Part shown: positions 43,511-54,289 of the stretch, in pieces
Layout: each line of letters opens with the position of its first letter
Numbering within the stretch: the stretch's first letter is position 1
NCBI RefSeq assembly: GCF_902726565.1
Contig: NZ_CACVAF010000003.1
Coordinates: 310,001 to 374,000 of the forward strand
Length of the DNA stretch: 64,000 nt
DNA from: Yersinia vastinensis
GTDB lineage: Bacteria; Pseudomonadota; Gammaproteobacteria; Enterobacterales; Enterobacteriaceae
Direction: 5' to 3'
The notes under the pieces: model-generated
The model's input: the letters and a program-made list of their open reading frames with translations, nothing else
What the model was told of the DNA's origin: nothing
The model's database searches: none
Made by a program: the position numbers and the translations under genes

Positions 43511-43538
43511 AGCCCGGCAAAACCGCCGGGCTTTTTTT
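43511..43538 (+). terminator. Rho-independent terminator of the P-type ATPase gene
   Basis: A perfect 8-bp GC-rich stem (agcccggc / gccgggct) with a 6-base loop and seven T residues. Confidence 0.92.
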
Positions 43539-43697
43539 ATCGTCAATCTTTTGGGTATTACTCTTAAGATAAATCCTAACATGCCGATAATACGGCTATT
43601 ATTCCGCCAATTAAATCTTATAATAGCATCGCGGCAATTTATTCTTCGACCGTAGCAATGAACACGTGAGCCTCATCGCCCTACAGGAAGCGCAAAA

Positions 43698-44327
43698 ATG
43701 AACACCTCACCTTGCGCAATTAATGGCGTCAGCAATGATAAGCGCAATTATTCGTCCAAACTGATTATGCCACGGCGTATCGGGAGGGCCTGTGTCTGCG
43801 GTTTCTTACTTCTCACACTGTTATTCGCCTCTGTGCCTTTAATGGCAGCCAATAATGTCAGTGAAACGCTCGTTCATACCCGTAGTGATGCCGCCACCAA
43901 AATGGTGCTAGGGATTATCAGTTATTCTCGCTGGCCTATGCCGCTACCGGTCACTCGCTTATGTGTTGTTGCTCCAACAAATTATGCCGAAGAGCTGTTT
44001 AATCCCGCATTAATGCAAACTGATCATCCCATTAAAACACAGCGCTATTCACTGCCCAATGACTCAATAGCGACCAACTGTGATGTCGTTTATTTGGGGC
44101 TTATTGGAGAGCAACAACGCCAGGAGCTGGCAAGCCAACTCTCTGGGCATCCGGTTCTTACCATCAGTGAAAATTATGACGAATGCACCTTGGGCAGTGC
44201 ATTTTGTTTGCTACTGGAAGACAAGCAAGCCTCTTTCAAAGTCAATATGGATGCATTAGCACGCGGTGGGGTCAGAGTTCATCCCAACGTGTTGCAACTT
44301 GCCCGTAAAAAGGCTGACGCATTATGA
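43698..44327 (+). CDS. hmsC: YfiR-family periplasmic inhibitor HmsC
   Basis: 209 residues from the ATG at 43698, preceded by GGAAGCG; an in-frame ATG at 43767 would give a more normal signal peptide. The hydrophobic export signal is CGFLLLTLLFASVPLMAANN. Mature part is the YfiR (DUF4154) family. Its four mature cysteines are spaced 39 apart (LCVV, NCDVV) and 7 apart (CTLGSAFC), the spacing of the two disulfides in P. aeruginosa YfiR. In Y. pestis HmsC holds the cyclase HmsD inactive from the periplasm. The stop overlaps the hmsD start by 4 bp (ATGA). Confidence 0.9.
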   Translation: MNTSPCAINGVSNDKRNYSSKLIMPRRIGRACVCGFLLLTLLFASVPLMAANNVSETLVHTRSDAATKMVLGIISYSRWPMPLPVTRLCVVAPTNYAEELFNPALMQTDHPIKTQRYSLPNDSIATNCDVVYLGLIGEQQRQELASQLSGHPVLTISENYDECTLGSAFCLLLEDKQASFKVNMDALARGGVRVHPNVLQLARKKADAL

Positions 44328-45640
44328 GTTCAATAAAAAATAAATCTGCGAGTCAGATAAAAAATCAAACAAATACGACCAAGCTCCCCACACTGGGCCG
44401 TGTATTGGGCAAAATACATTTAACGGTAGCTATTGTGTCGGTGGCGACGGCAGGTATTTTCCTGACCTTAGCGGCGTTATTTGCATTACGAGTTTATGCT
44501 GACCATAACCTACATTTAATTGCTCGCTCCATCAGTTATACCACTGAAGCTGCAGTTGTTTTTGGCGATACCGTGGTGGCTAACGAAGCGTTGTCCCTGA
44601 TTGCGGCAAACGAAGAGATTGCGCAGGCCAAGATTTTAGATACCAATGGCCGGGAAGTCGCTAGTTGGACGCTGCCTGACGATGGCCCGATACACTATAT
44701 GGAGCAGAGTGTTGCTCGCTGGGCACTGCCTGAACCTGTGGTACTGCCAATGGTTCATGCGGGTAATGAAATCGGCAGAATAGTGATTGTCGGCCATGGT
44801 GGCAGCTTGCTGCGTTTTCTGCTGCAAGGATTAGCCGGGCTACTTATCTGCTTGATTCTCAGCTCGGCGGTGGCGCTATTTCTGTCGCGTCGCATGCTTT
44901 TTGGCATTATTGGCTCGCTCAATCGAATCACTGAAGTGGCCCATAATGTCAGCCGTAACCGTAGCTTTGGTCAACGTGTGCCTTCGGCGCAAATTGCCGA
45001 GCTAAATGAATTAAGTAATGACTTCAATGGATTATTGGAAGAACTTGAAGTTTGGCAGCGGCACTTAACGCAAGAAAATGACTCACTGGCACACCGAGCT
45101 GCCCATGATAGCCTCACCGGTTTGGCCAATCGCGCGTTCTTTGAAGGCCGTTTAACGCGAACACTTAAAGATTGCAAAACCAACGAACACGCCGCCGTTT
45201 TATTCCTTGATGGTGATCGCTTTAAAGAGATTAATGACAACTATGGTCATGCCGCGGGTGATGTCGTGCTCACAACCATCGCCGACCGTATTCGTGCTTT
45301 ATTGCGTGAGTCCGATTTAGTGGCTCGCTTAGGCGGCGATGAGTTCGCGGTATTATTGGCACCGATTCATGATACTCACGATGTTCTCACCATCGCCGAG
45401 GACATTATAGAGAGTATGACTCACCCCATAATATTGGCCGACGGGAGTGAAATTACGACCTCACTCAGTATTGGTATTGCTATCTATCCTGACCATGCGC
45501 AAACACCGGAAGAGTTATTACAACGAGCAGATGAAGCCATGTATCAGGCAAAGAAAGGTTTCCGCCCTTCTGAACGAGGTATCGTGCAACTGGCGGGCTT
45601 GACTCACACAGAACGTTCTCCAACAGAAATCTTAGGGTAG
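44324..45640 (+). CDS. hmsD: Inner-membrane diguanylate cyclase HmsD (YfiN-like)
   Basis: 438 residues. It makes cyclic di-GMP, driving exopolysaccharide biofilm in Y. pestis. Two membrane segments (about 33-58 and 166-188) flank a periplasmic CHASE8-type sensor region; a HAMP-like linker follows; the GGDEF domain is at ~265-420. The active site RLGGDEF (GGDEF at 337-341) is intact, and the product-inhibition I-site RESD lies exactly five residues before it. Under control of HmsC (periplasm) and HmsE (outer membrane). Start overlaps hmsC, so the two are coupled. Confidence 0.93.
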   Translation: MSSIKNKSASQIKNQTNTTKLPTLGRVLGKIHLTVAIVSVATAGIFLTLAALFALRVYADHNLHLIARSISYTTEAAVVFGDTVVANEALSLIAANEEIAQAKILDTNGREVASWTLPDDGPIHYMEQSVARWALPEPVVLPMVHAGNEIGRIVIVGHGGSLLRFLLQGLAGLLICLILSSAVALFLSRRMLFGIIGSLNRITEVAHNVSRNRSFGQRVPSAQIAELNELSNDFNGLLEELEVWQRHLTQENDSLAHRAAHDSLTGLANRAFFEGRLTRTLKDCKTNEHAAVLFLDGDRFKEINDNYGHAAGDVVLTTIADRIRALLRESDLVARLGGDEFAVLLAPIHDTHDVLTIAEDIIESMTHPIILADGSEITTSLSIGIAIYPDHAQTPEELLQRADEAMYQAKKGFRPSERGIVQLAGLTHTERSPTEILG

Positions 45641-45645
45641 GTGAC

Positions 45646-46152
45646 ATGCTGGGTTTAAATAGTCGTCGTCAGAGAAATCCCATTTGGATTGGTTTTTTTG
45701 CACTTTTTCTGCTGGTATTAGCCGGTTGTCAGACCAAACCACAGGGGCTGACGCCAGAGCAAGTTGCTGCATTACAGGAGCAAGGCTTTAAATTAACGGA
45801 TAATGGTTGGGAATTTGGATTAGCCAATAAAGTTTTATTCGACAGTGACGTCAAGAAATTGAATTCATCCGGCGTACAAACTGTTCAGAACATTGGCCAA
45901 GCATTGCACAGTGTCGGTATCAATCATTTACGGGTAGATGGGCACACTGATGCCACTGGCCAAGACAGTTATAATCAGAAACTCTCCTACGAGCGAGCCG
46001 CAACAGTCGCTGATTCACTGGCAACCATCGGTATTCCAAGGGCAAATATTGATGTGCGTGGCAGGGGGAAATTGGAACCGGTAGCTGATAATCGAACCGC
46101 AAAAGGCCGGGCAGAGAACCGCCGCGTGGCAATGATAGTCACCGCGCCGTAA
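45646..46152 (+). CDS. hmsE: OmpA-like lipoprotein HmsE (YfiB-like)
   Basis: 168 residues. Lipoprotein signal with lipobox LAGC (Cys at about residue 28), then a C-terminal OmpA/peptidoglycan-binding domain (VDGHTDATGQDSYNQKLSYERA and GKLEPVADNRTAKGRAENRRV). In the related P. aeruginosa YfiBNR system and in Y. pestis HmsCDE, this outer-membrane partner sequesters the periplasmic inhibitor and so releases the cyclase. It follows hmsD by 5 bp as the last gene of the operon. Confidence 0.93.
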   Translation: MLGLNSRRQRNPIWIGFFALFLLVLAGCQTKPQGLTPEQVAALQEQGFKLTDNGWEFGLANKVLFDSDVKKLNSSGVQTVQNIGQALHSVGINHLRVDGHTDATGQDSYNQKLSYERAATVADSLATIGIPRANIDVRGRGKLEPVADNRTAKGRAENRRVAMIVTAP

Positions 46153-46245
46153 GCTTTTACTCGAAAGATGACGGGTATAGTAAAACGGGCTACACTCCGC
46201 ACCAGACATCCAATAAAAACTGATATATAGAGAGGCAGACGCAAC

Positions 46246-47913
46246 GTGGCTCAATACGTCTATTCCATGCATCGCGTCGGCAAAGTAGTTCCGCCGAAAC
46301 GACATATTTTGAAAAACATCTCCTTGAGTTTCTTCCCTGGGGCCAAAATTGGTGTGCTGGGCCTGAACGGCTCAGGTAAATCGACTCTTTTGCGCATCAT
46401 GGCGGGCATTGATACCGATATTGAAGGTGAAGCGCGCCCACAACCGGGGATCAAAATTGGTTACCTGCCACAGGAACCAAAACTGAACCTTGAACAAACT
46501 GTACGCGAATCGGTTGAAGAGGCGGTTGGCGAAGTTAAACGCGCCCTGACTCGGTTGGATGAGGTTTACGCGCTGTATGCCGATCCAGATGCAGATTTCG
46601 ATAAACTGGCGAAAGAGCAAGGTGAACTGGAAGCGATTATCCAATCCCATGACGGCCACAATCTGGATAACCAGTTAGAACGTGCTGCGGATGCTTTGCG
46701 CCTGCCACCTTGGGATGCAAAAATTGCCAACTTATCCGGTGGTGAGCGCCGTCGTGTTGCTATCTGCCGCCTATTGCTAGAAAAACCTGACATGCTGCTG
46801 CTGGATGAGCCAACCAACCACTTGGATGCTGAATCCGTGGCTTGGCTGGAGCGCTTCCTGCATGATTACGAAGGCACTGTTGTCGCCATCACCCATGACC
46901 GTTACTTCCTTGATAACGTGGCGGGTTGGATTCTGGAACTTGACCGTGGTGAAGGTATTCCATGGGAAGGTAACTACTCCTCATGGCTGGAACAGAAAGA
47001 TGCTCGTCTGGCGCTGGAAGCCTCTTCCGAAGCGGCCCGTCGCAAATCTATCGAGAAAGAGCTGGAGTGGGTTCGTCAGAATCCAAAAGGCCGTCAGGCG
47101 AAAGGCAAAGCTCGTCTGGCCCGTTTTGAAGAACTTAACAGCGTTGAATATCAAAAGCGTAACGAAACCAGTGAGTTGTTCATTCCGCCTGGCCCACGTT
47201 TAGGCGACAAAGTGCTAGAAGTTGAGCATCTGTGCAAGTCTTATGGTGACCGCGTACTGATTGACGACCTGACTTTCTCACTGCCAAAGGGTGCTATCGT
47301 CGGGATTATCGGGCCGAATGGTGCGGGTAAATCAACCCTGTTCCGCATGTTGTCTGGTCAGGAACAACCTGATTCCGGCACGATTTCACTGGGCGACACT
47401 GTGCTGTTGGCATCGGTTGATCAGTTCCGTGACAACATGGATGACAGCAAAACCGTTTGGGAAGAAGTTTCCGGCGGTCAGGACATCATGAAGATCGGCA
47501 ACTTTGAAATTCCAAGTCGCGCTTATGTTGGCCGCTTTAACTTTAAAGGGATCGATCAGGGCAAGCGAGTCGGCGAGCTGTCTGGCGGTGAACGCGGTCG
47601 TATCCATCTGGCCAAATTGCTACAAGTTGGCGGCAATATGTTGCTGCTCGATGAACCGACCAATGATCTGGATATTGAAACTCTGCGCGCACTGGAAAAC
47701 GCCTTACTGGAATTCCCGGGCTGCGCCATGGTTATTTCCCATGACCGTTGGTTCCTCGACCGCATAGCTACCCACATCATCGACTATCAAGATGAAGGCA
47801 AAGTGGCGTTCTTCGAAGGTAACTTTACTGAATACGAAGAGTGGAAAAAACGCACTCTGGGCGCTGAAGCGCTGGAGCCACACCGTATTAAGTATAAGAA
47901 AATGACCAAGTAA
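46246..47913 (+). CDS. ettA: Energy-dependent translational throttle protein EttA (ABC-F)
   Basis: 555 residues, as in E. coli. Cytosolic ABC-F ATPase with two nucleotide-binding domains and no membrane part; it binds the ribosomal E site and gates entry into elongation by ATP/ADP ratio. Walker A motifs: GLNGSGKST (~39-47) and GPNGAGKST (~356-364); signatures LSGGERRR and LSGGERGR; Walker B LLLDEPTNHLD and LLLDEPTNDLD. The linker between them is the P-site tRNA interaction motif region. It lies about 90 bp after hmsE. Confidence 0.97.
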   Translation: MAQYVYSMHRVGKVVPPKRHILKNISLSFFPGAKIGVLGLNGSGKSTLLRIMAGIDTDIEGEARPQPGIKIGYLPQEPKLNLEQTVRESVEEAVGEVKRALTRLDEVYALYADPDADFDKLAKEQGELEAIIQSHDGHNLDNQLERAADALRLPPWDAKIANLSGGERRRVAICRLLLEKPDMLLLDEPTNHLDAESVAWLERFLHDYEGTVVAITHDRYFLDNVAGWILELDRGEGIPWEGNYSSWLEQKDARLALEASSEAARRKSIEKELEWVRQNPKGRQAKGKARLARFEELNSVEYQKRNETSELFIPPGPRLGDKVLEVEHLCKSYGDRVLIDDLTFSLPKGAIVGIIGPNGAGKSTLFRMLSGQEQPDSGTISLGDTVLLASVDQFRDNMDDSKTVWEEVSGGQDIMKIGNFEIPSRAYVGRFNFKGIDQGKRVGELSGGERGRIHLAKLLQVGGNMLLLDEPTNDLDIETLRALENALLEFPGCAMVISHDRWFLDRIATHIIDYQDEGKVAFFEGNFTEYEEWKKRTLGAEALEPHRIKYKKMTK

Positions 47914-47958
47914 TGAGTTTCCGGTGAAAACCGGAAAAAGATGACCGAGTTATATCAG

Positions 47959-47983
47959 AGGCCTGCGATTGCAGGCCTTTTTC
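47959..47983 (+). terminator. Rho-independent terminator of ettA
   Basis: A perfect 8-bp stem (aggcctgc / gcaggcct), 4-base loop and following T residues, 46 bp after the ettA stop. Confidence 0.88.
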
Positions 47984-48076
47984 AATGGGAAAAAACCGCC
48001 TATTAATACGATGGCGAGCCGAATTCCTGCCGCGATAACCTCTCCCATTAAGCCGTCCGTCACCAGAATTCTATTC

Positions 48077-48092
48077 TGTGATCATCATCATT
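48077..48092 (+). promoter_or_regulatory. Weak CRP-like site upstream of rhaT
   Basis: TGTGA-N6-TCATT resembles the CRP consensus TGTGA-N6-TCACA, with one good and one degraded half. It lies about 155 bp before rhaT. E. coli rhaT is controlled by RhaS and CRP, so a site is expected in this 260-bp stretch; the match is only suggestive. Confidence 0.35.
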
Positions 48093-48244
48093 GTTACCCA
48101 CTGAATTTTGCCAGCTTTCCTTGTCTTAAGGCAGTCAGCCGAAGGTGACAAGACTGCACACTATTTAGACTCCTTCGTCATCAGCGGTTTGTGCGCCCTT
48201 CCCGTTCCGCGCCTCCCCGCACCATCACAACGAAGGATAATAAG

Positions 48245-49279
48245 ATGAACAATGCGATTATATTGGGGATAATTTGGCATCTGGTGGGCGCTGCTAGTGC
48301 GGCGTGTTTTTACGCGCCGTTTAAACAAGTAAAAAAATGGTCATGGGAAACCATGTGGTCAGTGGGTGGCCTCGTCTCTTGGCTCATCCTGCCATGGACA
48401 GTTAGCTATTTATTATTACCTGACTTTTGGCAATATTACGGTTCTTTCAGCATCGCCACCTTACTGCCGGTATTCCTGTTCGGGGCTATGTGGGGGATTG
48501 GTAATATCAACTACGGCCTGACGATGCGCTACCTTGGAATGTCGATGGGGATTGGGATTGCCATCGGTATCACACTGATTATCGGCACATTAATGACACC
48601 GATTCTACAAGGGCGTTTTGATGTGCTATTCGGTACCGCAGGCGGACGTATGACCTTACTAGGGGTGCTTGTGGCTCTAATAGGTGTTGCCATCGTTAGT
48701 TATGCTGGGCTACTGAAAGAGCGGGCTATGGGGATTCAGGCAGAAGAGTTCAACCTGAAAAAAGGGCTAATACTGGCTGTAATGTGCGGTATCTTCTCTG
48801 CTGGCATGTCATTTGCCATGGATGCCGCCAAACCTATGCATGAAGCGGCCAGTGCGTTAGGCATCAATCCACTCTATGTCGCACTACCTAGCTACGTCAT
48901 CATTATGGGGGGTGGGGCGCTCATTAATTTGAGTTATTGTTTTATCCGCCTAGCGACACTCAAAAACCTGTCAGTCAAAGCTGATTTCTCGATTGCCAAA
49001 CCACTGCTGATCACCAACATTTTGTTCTCAGCATTAGCCGGGTTGATGTGGTATCTGCAATTCTTCTTCTATGCTTGGGGCCACGCCAAGATCCCACAAC
49101 AATATGATTATATGAGCTGGATGCTACACATGAGCTTCTATGTCCTGTGTGGGGGCATTGTTGGTCTGCTACTTAAAGAGTGGAAATGCTCCACCAGAAA
49201 ACCGGTGACCGTACTATGTATTGGTTGTCTGGTGATTATTCTGGCAGCCAATATCGTTGGCTTGGGCATGGCGGCTTAA
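48245..49279 (+). CDS. rhaT: L-rhamnose:H+ symporter RhaT
   Basis: 344 residues, as in E. coli, from the ATG at 48245 preceded by GAAGGATAATAAG; the open frame starts earlier at 48191. Ten hydrophobic segments of the drug/metabolite transporter superfamily. Signature stretches match E. coli RhaT almost exactly, for example [13 protein letters not shown] near residue 13 and [20 protein letters not shown] near residue 78. It imports L-rhamnose with a proton and lies beside its regulators rhaR and rhaS (convergent with rhaR). Confidence 0.97.
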   Translation: MNNAIILGIIWHLVGAASAACFYAPFKQVKKWSWETMWSVGGLVSWLILPWTVSYLLLPDFWQYYGSFSIATLLPVFLFGAMWGIGNINYGLTMRYLGMSMGIGIAIGITLIIGTLMTPILQGRFDVLFGTAGGRMTLLGVLVALIGVAIVSYAGLLKERAMGIQAEEFNLKKGLILAVMCGIFSAGMSFAMDAAKPMHEAASALGINPLYVALPSYVIIMGGGALINLSYCFIRLATLKNLSVKADFSIAKPLLITNILFSALAGLMWYLQFFFYAWGHAKIPQQYDYMSWMLHMSFYVLCGGIVGLLLKEWKCSTRKPVTVLCIGCLVIILAANIVGLGMAA

Positions 49280-49306
49280 TATCCATAATTAAACGTTATT
49301 ATATGG

Positions 49307-49333
49307 ACGGGCAGAGTTGAAAAACCTGCCCGT
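49307..49333. terminator. Stem-loop between rhaT and rhaR
   Basis: An 8-bp stem (acgggcag / ctgcccgt) with an 11-base loop lies between the convergent rhaT and rhaR stops. The T tract after it is short. Confidence 0.6.
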
Positions 49334-49365
49334 TATCTTATGGATAGGCGTTGCGAAGGAGGGGG

Positions 49366-50259
49366 CTAGACAAGAGCACTGTGGTTATCACTGCCATTTT
49401 TAGCCAACGATACAGGGGAGCGAACAAAACGTTGACGATAATCTCGTGGTGTCATACCGGCCTCACGGGTAAAAACGACAGAGAAGTAATTACTGTCATC
49501 AAATCCACAGCGAGCGGCAATATCACTGATACGATGCTCACTACACCGCAAGAGAGACTTGGCATGGCACAACCGAATTTGACGAAGATAATGGTTAATA
49601 CTCATCCCTGTTTGCTGGCGAAAAAGCTGCTTTAGCGAACGCTCAACCAATTTATTTTTATTACAAAAATCAGTCATGTCAAAATGAGTCCCCAAACTTT
49701 GCTGCAACGCTGACATAATTAAATCAAGTTGCTCACCATCTGGTAATAAGTGAGCTTGTTCAGCCCGATAGCGATGACGTTTCAGTACGATGGCAAGTTG
49801 CAGCAACAATGCCTCAGTCAATTGTATTGACCAAGAATCTGTCTTGCGCGACTCCTGCGCCAACTGCTGAATGATAGGCCTCGCCTGCGCCATTCCTTGT
49901 GTTGTTAACCGCCAATATCCCTGATTCTGTTCATGCCCAAAAGGTGGCAGTAACTTATGCCATTGCGCATTCAGACGAAGCCGCTCTGGACAATAAATAA
50001 TATTATCTAATACCAAGTCATGTACGGATTCGTAGCTATGATGATCTTCTGCCTGGATATAGAAAACATCTCCGCAGGTAATGCGGTAAGGATGGTCGTT
50101 CAGGATATGTAAACCATTCCCCCGCCAGACAATCACAATTTCGCAAAATTGATGGGTGTGCTCTGCGAAGACTTCCTGCGGATATCGGTTGGTTACCGCC
50201 ACCGGCATCTGTTCCGATGGTAAATAATCCCGGCTTTCTAACAGCAGTGGTGTCCGCAT
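49366..50259 (-). CDS. rhaR: AraC-family regulator RhaR
   Basis: 297 residues (E. coli RhaR 282). N-terminal cupin-like sugar-binding domain ([20 protein letters not shown]) and C-terminal double helix-turn-helix ([35 protein letters not shown]). In E. coli RhaR with rhamnose activates the rhaSR promoter. The C-terminal tail after YRQRFVRS is a little longer than usual. It is the second gene after rhaS, with 109 bp between the two. Confidence 0.93.
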   Translation of the reverse strand: MRTPLLLESRDYLPSEQMPVAVTNRYPQEVFAEHTHQFCEIVIVWRGNGLHILNDHPYRITCGDVFYIQAEDHHSYESVHDLVLDNIIYCPERLRLNAQWHKLLPPFGHEQNQGYWRLTTQGMAQARPIIQQLAQESRKTDSWSIQLTEALLLQLAIVLKRHRYRAEQAHLLPDGEQLDLIMSALQQSLGTHFDMTDFCNKNKLVERSLKQLFRQQTGMSINHYLRQIRLCHAKSLLRCSEHRISDIAARCGFDDSNYFSVVFTREAGMTPRDYRQRFVRSPVSLAKNGSDNHSALV

Positions 50260-50368
50260 GCATACAGCCTTATTGTTATAGATTAATTAATGAGCAGAAC
50301 ATTATCTTGAAACTGCCAATTTTTACCGTGATACCATTCACGCCCTTATCGGTTAGCATAGAAAGGTG

Positions 50369-51190
50369 CTAAAGCTGACTGCGTAAATCACGAGGAGATT
50401 GTGAAAACTCCCGCTTAAATAAGGTTGAGAAGTGATTGCTGTCACCGAAACCACATTGATAGGCAATATCAGTAACACTGCTGTCGCTGTAACATAGCTG
50501 ATGGCGAGCTTGTAGCAAGCGCAACCGAGTAAGATAGCGTTGAGGTGTCATTCCAGTCTGATTCTTTAGCTGGCGGTGTAGCGTTCGCAGTGGCAATGCA
50601 AAGCGGTCGGCTAATTCTGGCCACTCAATTACCTCGCTATAGTTGTTCTGCAACCAATCCAATAGTTGGCATAACCGCCCTTCCTGATCATCTCCTACTT
50701 GTGCCCGGCATCCCTGCCACAGTTTCACCAATAACTGCATAAAAACACTCTCATGCAGAGCAATATCTTCCGCCAAATCACTTTGTGGTGCGTGTTCAAG
50801 ACAAGCAATCAAACATTTTACCTGCTGCAAAATCTGTCCATTTATTCGCCAATGAGAGGGGTAAACGCCCTCACTCTCTTGGGGCAGAAAATGACCAACG
50901 CCGGATAAAAAACGAAAAGCATCAGGAGCACGAAACAGCACGTTGGTGAGGAATAAGCCCTCCGTTGATTCAAACAAATGGCGATCATGGTCACGAACAA
51001 AACAGACACAACCACTGCTTAATGTATAAGGATTACCATTAAAAACATGTACGCCAGCCCCTTCTTCGACAATAACGATTTCATAAAAATCATGATGATG
51101 CTCAGGAAATGCAGGTTGTGGTGCACGAGCTTCAATAGCTACTGGTGATGAGCTGGAAGAGAAAAAATCAATACTGTGCAATACAGTCAT
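50369..51190 (-). CDS. rhaS: AraC-family regulator RhaS
   Basis: 273 residues (E. coli 278) from the ATG at 51190, where E. coli RhaS begins ([10 protein letters not shown]); a frame extension to 51235 is not conserved. N-terminal cupin-like domain ([25 protein letters not shown]) and C-terminal AraC helix-turn-helix ([26 protein letters not shown]). With rhamnose it activates rhaBAD-type and rhaT promoters. It is divergent from rhaB across a 322-bp control region. Confidence 0.95.
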   Translation of the reverse strand: MTVLHSIDFFSSSSSPVAIEARAPQPAFPEHHHDFYEIVIVEEGAGVHVFNGNPYTLSSGCVCFVRDHDRHLFESTEGLFLTNVLFRAPDAFRFLSGVGHFLPQESEGVYPSHWRINGQILQQVKCLIACLEHAPQSDLAEDIALHESVFMQLLVKLWQGCRAQVGDDQEGRLCQLLDWLQNNYSEVIEWPELADRFALPLRTLHRQLKNQTGMTPQRYLTRLRLLQARHQLCYSDSSVTDIAYQCGFGDSNHFSTLFKREFSQSPRDLRSQL

Positions 51191-51385
51191 CTTTTGCCCT
51201 CTTTCGACAGGCACGGCGAAATCGCCCTGCTTCATCTCTCGATAGTAAAAGCAGCAGTGGTGAATAAACCTTCAATTTTTGACACTAAAAGCCACTTTAG
51301 CGGCGGTTTTTTTTAGATAGGCGCGGCAATGTTGAAAAATATGCGCAAGGTCACAGGTGGGGGATGGTATGCATAAATACGAAAC

Positions 51386-51401
51386 TGTGAGCTGTTTCAC
51401 T
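51386..51401 (+). promoter_or_regulatory. CRP site in the rhaS-rhaB control region
   Basis: TGTGA-GCTGTT-TCACT fits the CRP consensus at nine of ten half-site bases. It lies upstream of the RhaS-like sites of rhaB, the same order as in E. coli rhaBAD. Confidence 0.75.
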
Positions 51402-51410
51402 TTCACTTTT

Positions 51411-51480
51411 GTCATTCTGCCAGATAGCCATAGTGGTTGGCAGTGATGAGAAGGTCGTAGATCAGGCAAATTTCTACACT
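51411..51480 (+). promoter_or_regulatory. rhaB promoter with probable RhaS-binding half-sites
   Basis: The stretch contains two inverted similar arms, tctgccagatagcca and ggttggcagtgatgaga, and gagaaggtcgta, which matches the promoter-proximal RhaS half-site of E. coli rhaBAD (GAGAAGGTCG). A -10 like TACACT lies at 51475-51480, 33 bp before the rhaB ATG used here. Boundaries are approximate. Confidence 0.6.
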
Positions 51481-51512
51481 GTTGGGCATCGAGAAACAAC
51501 AGGCCGCTTATC

Positions 51513-53030
51513 ATGCCCACACAATCCACATGTTCATCATCAACAGCCACATCACCAAACGCCTCACGGCACATGGTCGCGATTGACCTTGGAGCCTCTA
51601 GTGGGCGTGTGATGCTGGCAAGTTATTATCCAGATCAACAAGAGCTGACATTGCGGGAAGTCTGCCGCTTTACTAATCAGATTAAATCCATTGATGGCTC
51701 AGATGTCTGGGATATTGATGCCATTGAACAATCTATCCGTCAGGGTTTAAATCAACTCGACAGCGAAGGGATAGCGCTGGACAGCATCGGTATTGATAGC
51801 TGGGGTGTGGATTTCGTATTGCTAGATAAGCAAGGCCAGCGTGTCGGGCAGCCAGTTTCTTATCGTGATAGCCGCACTCAGGGTGTCATGGAACAGGCAC
51901 AACAGACACTGAGCAGCAAGGCGATTTATCGCCGCACCGGTATTCAATTCTTGCCATTTAATACTCTGTATCAATTACGGGCATTCAGTGAGCAGCAACC
52001 CCATCTGCTTGCCGATGTCGCTCATCTCCTACTGATCCCAGACTACTTGCATTATCGCCTTACCGGCCAACTTAACTGGGAATATACCAATGCCAGCACG
52101 ACCCAATTACTCAACATTGACACCGATGACTGGGATAGCGACTTACTGACTTATGCGGGCGTGCCGGCCCATTGGTTTGGCAAGCCCAGCAAACCCGGTA
52201 GAACTATCGGCTACTGGCACAGTCCCCGCGGCCAACGAGTTCCGGTCATTGCTGTTGCCACCCACGATACAGCCAGTGCGGTTCTTGCCGCCCCCCTGAT
52301 TGATGCTGATGCTGCCTATCTTAGTTCCGGAACTTGGTCACTGATGGGTTTTGAAAGTGCAACGCCACTCACTCACCATCAAGCGCAATGCAGCAATATC
52401 ACCAACGAAGGTGGTGCGGAAGGTCGCTATCGGGTACTCAAAAATATTATGGGTCTGTGGTTACTGCAACGCGCAACGGACGAATTACAGATTGACGATT
52501 TACCGCAATTGATTGAGCAAGCAGCGCGACAACCCGCCTGTCGCTCGCTGATCAACCCCAATGATAGTCGATTTATCAATCCGCCTAATATGTGCCGCGA
52601 GATCCAAGATGCTTGTCGGGAACATGGGTTTTCAGTCCCCCTCACAGCCGCTCAACTGGCCCGCTGCATTTTTGATAGCCTCGCCATGCTATACCGGCAA
52701 GTGGCGCAAGAGTTGGCAGAACTACGCGGACGCCCTATCAGCCATTTACATATTGTCGGTGGCGGATGCCAAAACCAATTTCTCAATCAACTCTGCGCCG
52801 ATGCCTGCGGTTTGAATGTCAGCATGGGGCCAGTTGAGGCTTCAACACTCGGTAATATTGGTAGCCAATTAATCTCATTGGGCGAAGTGGCTGATGTCAC
52901 TCATTACCGCCGCATCGTGGCGAATAACTTCCCTCTGCATCATTTATCCCCTCACGACAACGCTGACTTTGCCGCCCATTGGTTGCAATTCCAGTCACTG
53001 AGTCAATTACCTAAGGAACTTTGCATATGA
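51513..53030 (+). CDS. rhaB: Rhamnulokinase
   Basis: 505 residues from the ATG at 51513. FGGY-family sugar kinase that phosphorylates L-rhamnulose. The conserved fold begins at residue 21 with [19 protein letters not shown]; the 20 residues before it (Ser/Thr/His-rich) are not in E. coli RhaB, so a start at 51573, giving 485 residues, is a real alternative although neither ATG has a strong ribosome site. Other motifs: [16 protein letters not shown] and [11 protein letters not shown] (nucleotide site), and [15 protein letters not shown] near the C-terminus. Its stop overlaps the rhaA start (ATGA). Confidence 0.94.
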   Translation: MPTQSTCSSSTATSPNASRHMVAIDLGASSGRVMLASYYPDQQELTLREVCRFTNQIKSIDGSDVWDIDAIEQSIRQGLNQLDSEGIALDSIGIDSWGVDFVLLDKQGQRVGQPVSYRDSRTQGVMEQAQQTLSSKAIYRRTGIQFLPFNTLYQLRAFSEQQPHLLADVAHLLLIPDYLHYRLTGQLNWEYTNASTTQLLNIDTDDWDSDLLTYAGVPAHWFGKPSKPGRTIGYWHSPRGQRVPVIAVATHDTASAVLAAPLIDADAAYLSSGTWSLMGFESATPLTHHQAQCSNITNEGGAEGRYRVLKNIMGLWLLQRATDELQIDDLPQLIEQAARQPACRSLINPNDSRFINPPNMCREIQDACREHGFSVPLTAAQLARCIFDSLAMLYRQVAQELAELRGRPISHLHIVGGGCQNQFLNQLCADACGLNVSMGPVEASTLGNIGSQLISLGEVADVTHYRRIVANNFPLHHLSPHDNADFAAHWLQFQSLSQLPKELCI

Positions 53031-54283
53031 CGAACTCTATTGAACAGGCCTGGGATCTGGCTAAACAGCGATTTGCCGCTGTCGGCGTTGATGTCGATGC
53101 CGCACTGACCCGTCTTGATACGTTGCCAGTTTCCATGCACTGCTGGCAAGGCGATGATGTCACCGGCTTTGAAAACCCAGAAGGCGCATTGACCGGGGGG
53201 ATTCAGGCCACCGGCAACTACCCCGGGAAAGCGCGCAATGCGACCGAACTACGCTCTGACCTTGAATTGGCACTAACATTCATTCCCGGTCCTAAGCGAC
53301 TCAATTTACACGCCATCTATCTGGAGTCTGATACCCCGGTAGCGCGCAATAAAATCGAACCACGCCACTTTAGCCGCTGGGTTGAATGGGCTAAAAAACA
53401 TCATTTAGGGCTGGATTTTAACCCCTCTTGCTTCTCCCACCCATTGAGTGCCGACGGTTTTACCCTGTCGCATCCAGACCCGGAAATCCGTCAGTTCTGG
53501 ATTGAACACTGTCAGGCTAGCCGCCGGGTTTCTGCCTATTTTGGTGAACAATTAAGCACACCATCCGTCATGAACATTTGGATCCCCGATGGCATGAAAG
53601 ACACCCCCATTGATCGACTAGCCCCCCGTCAGCGCCTGCTATCAGCACTGGATGAGGTCATCAGTGAAAAATTAAGCCCAGAGCACCATATTGATGCCGT
53701 TGAGAGCAAATTGTTCGGTATTGGTGCTGAGAGCTATACCGTCGGTTCCAACGAATTTTATATGGGTTATGCCGCCAGCCGCCAAACGGCACTGTGCCTA
53801 GATGCCGGTCACTTCCACCCTACTGAAGTGATTTCCGACAAAATATCCAGCGCCATGCTGTATGTCCCGCGCCTGCTGCTGCATGTCAGCCGACCGGTTC
53901 GTTGGGACAGTGACCACGTGGTCTTGCTCGATGATGAAACACAGGCCATCGCCAGTGAAATCATCCGCCACAACCTGTTTGATCGCGTTCATATCGGTCT
54001 GGATTTCTTCGATGCCTCTATCAACCGCATCGCCGCATGGGTCATTGGAACCCGTAACATGAAAAAAGCCTTGCTGCGCGCCTTATTGGAACCTACCGAC
54101 ATGCTGCGCCAACTGGAATTACGCGGTGATTACACCGCTCGGTTGGCACTACTGGAAGAGCAAAAATCTCTGCCATGGCAAGCCATTTGGGAAGGTTACT
54201 GCCAGCGTAATGACGTGCCAGTCGATGCTCGCTGGCTTGATGCCGTCCGTGAATACGAACAACAGATTCTCAGCCAACGTTAA
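53027..54283 (+). CDS. rhaA: L-rhamnose isomerase
   Basis: 418 residues (E. coli 419) from the ATG at 53027, which overlaps the rhaB stop by 4 bp; AAGGAACTTTGCAT precedes it. It converts L-rhamnose to L-rhamnulose with Mn2+ in a TIM barrel. Conserved stretches include [13 protein letters not shown] (about residue 38), [11 protein letters not shown] and [17 protein letters not shown], which hold metal ligands. Second gene of the rhaBADOM operon. Confidence 0.97.
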   Translation: MTNSIEQAWDLAKQRFAAVGVDVDAALTRLDTLPVSMHCWQGDDVTGFENPEGALTGGIQATGNYPGKARNATELRSDLELALTFIPGPKRLNLHAIYLESDTPVARNKIEPRHFSRWVEWAKKHHLGLDFNPSCFSHPLSADGFTLSHPDPEIRQFWIEHCQASRRVSAYFGEQLSTPSVMNIWIPDGMKDTPIDRLAPRQRLLSALDEVISEKLSPEHHIDAVESKLFGIGAESYTVGSNEFYMGYAASRQTALCLDAGHFHPTEVISDKISSAMLYVPRLLLHVSRPVRWDSDHVVLLDDETQAIASEIIRHNLFDRVHIGLDFFDASINRIAAWVIGTRNMKKALLRALLEPTDMLRQLELRGDYTARLALLEEQKSLPWQAIWEGYCQRNDVPVDARWLDAVREYEQQILSQR

Positions 54284-54289
54284 GGACTC

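Noticed and set aside
46153-46185. gatgacgggtata before ettA, resembling an ERIC end
   Set aside because: Only about 13 bases match and there is no core or opposite arm.
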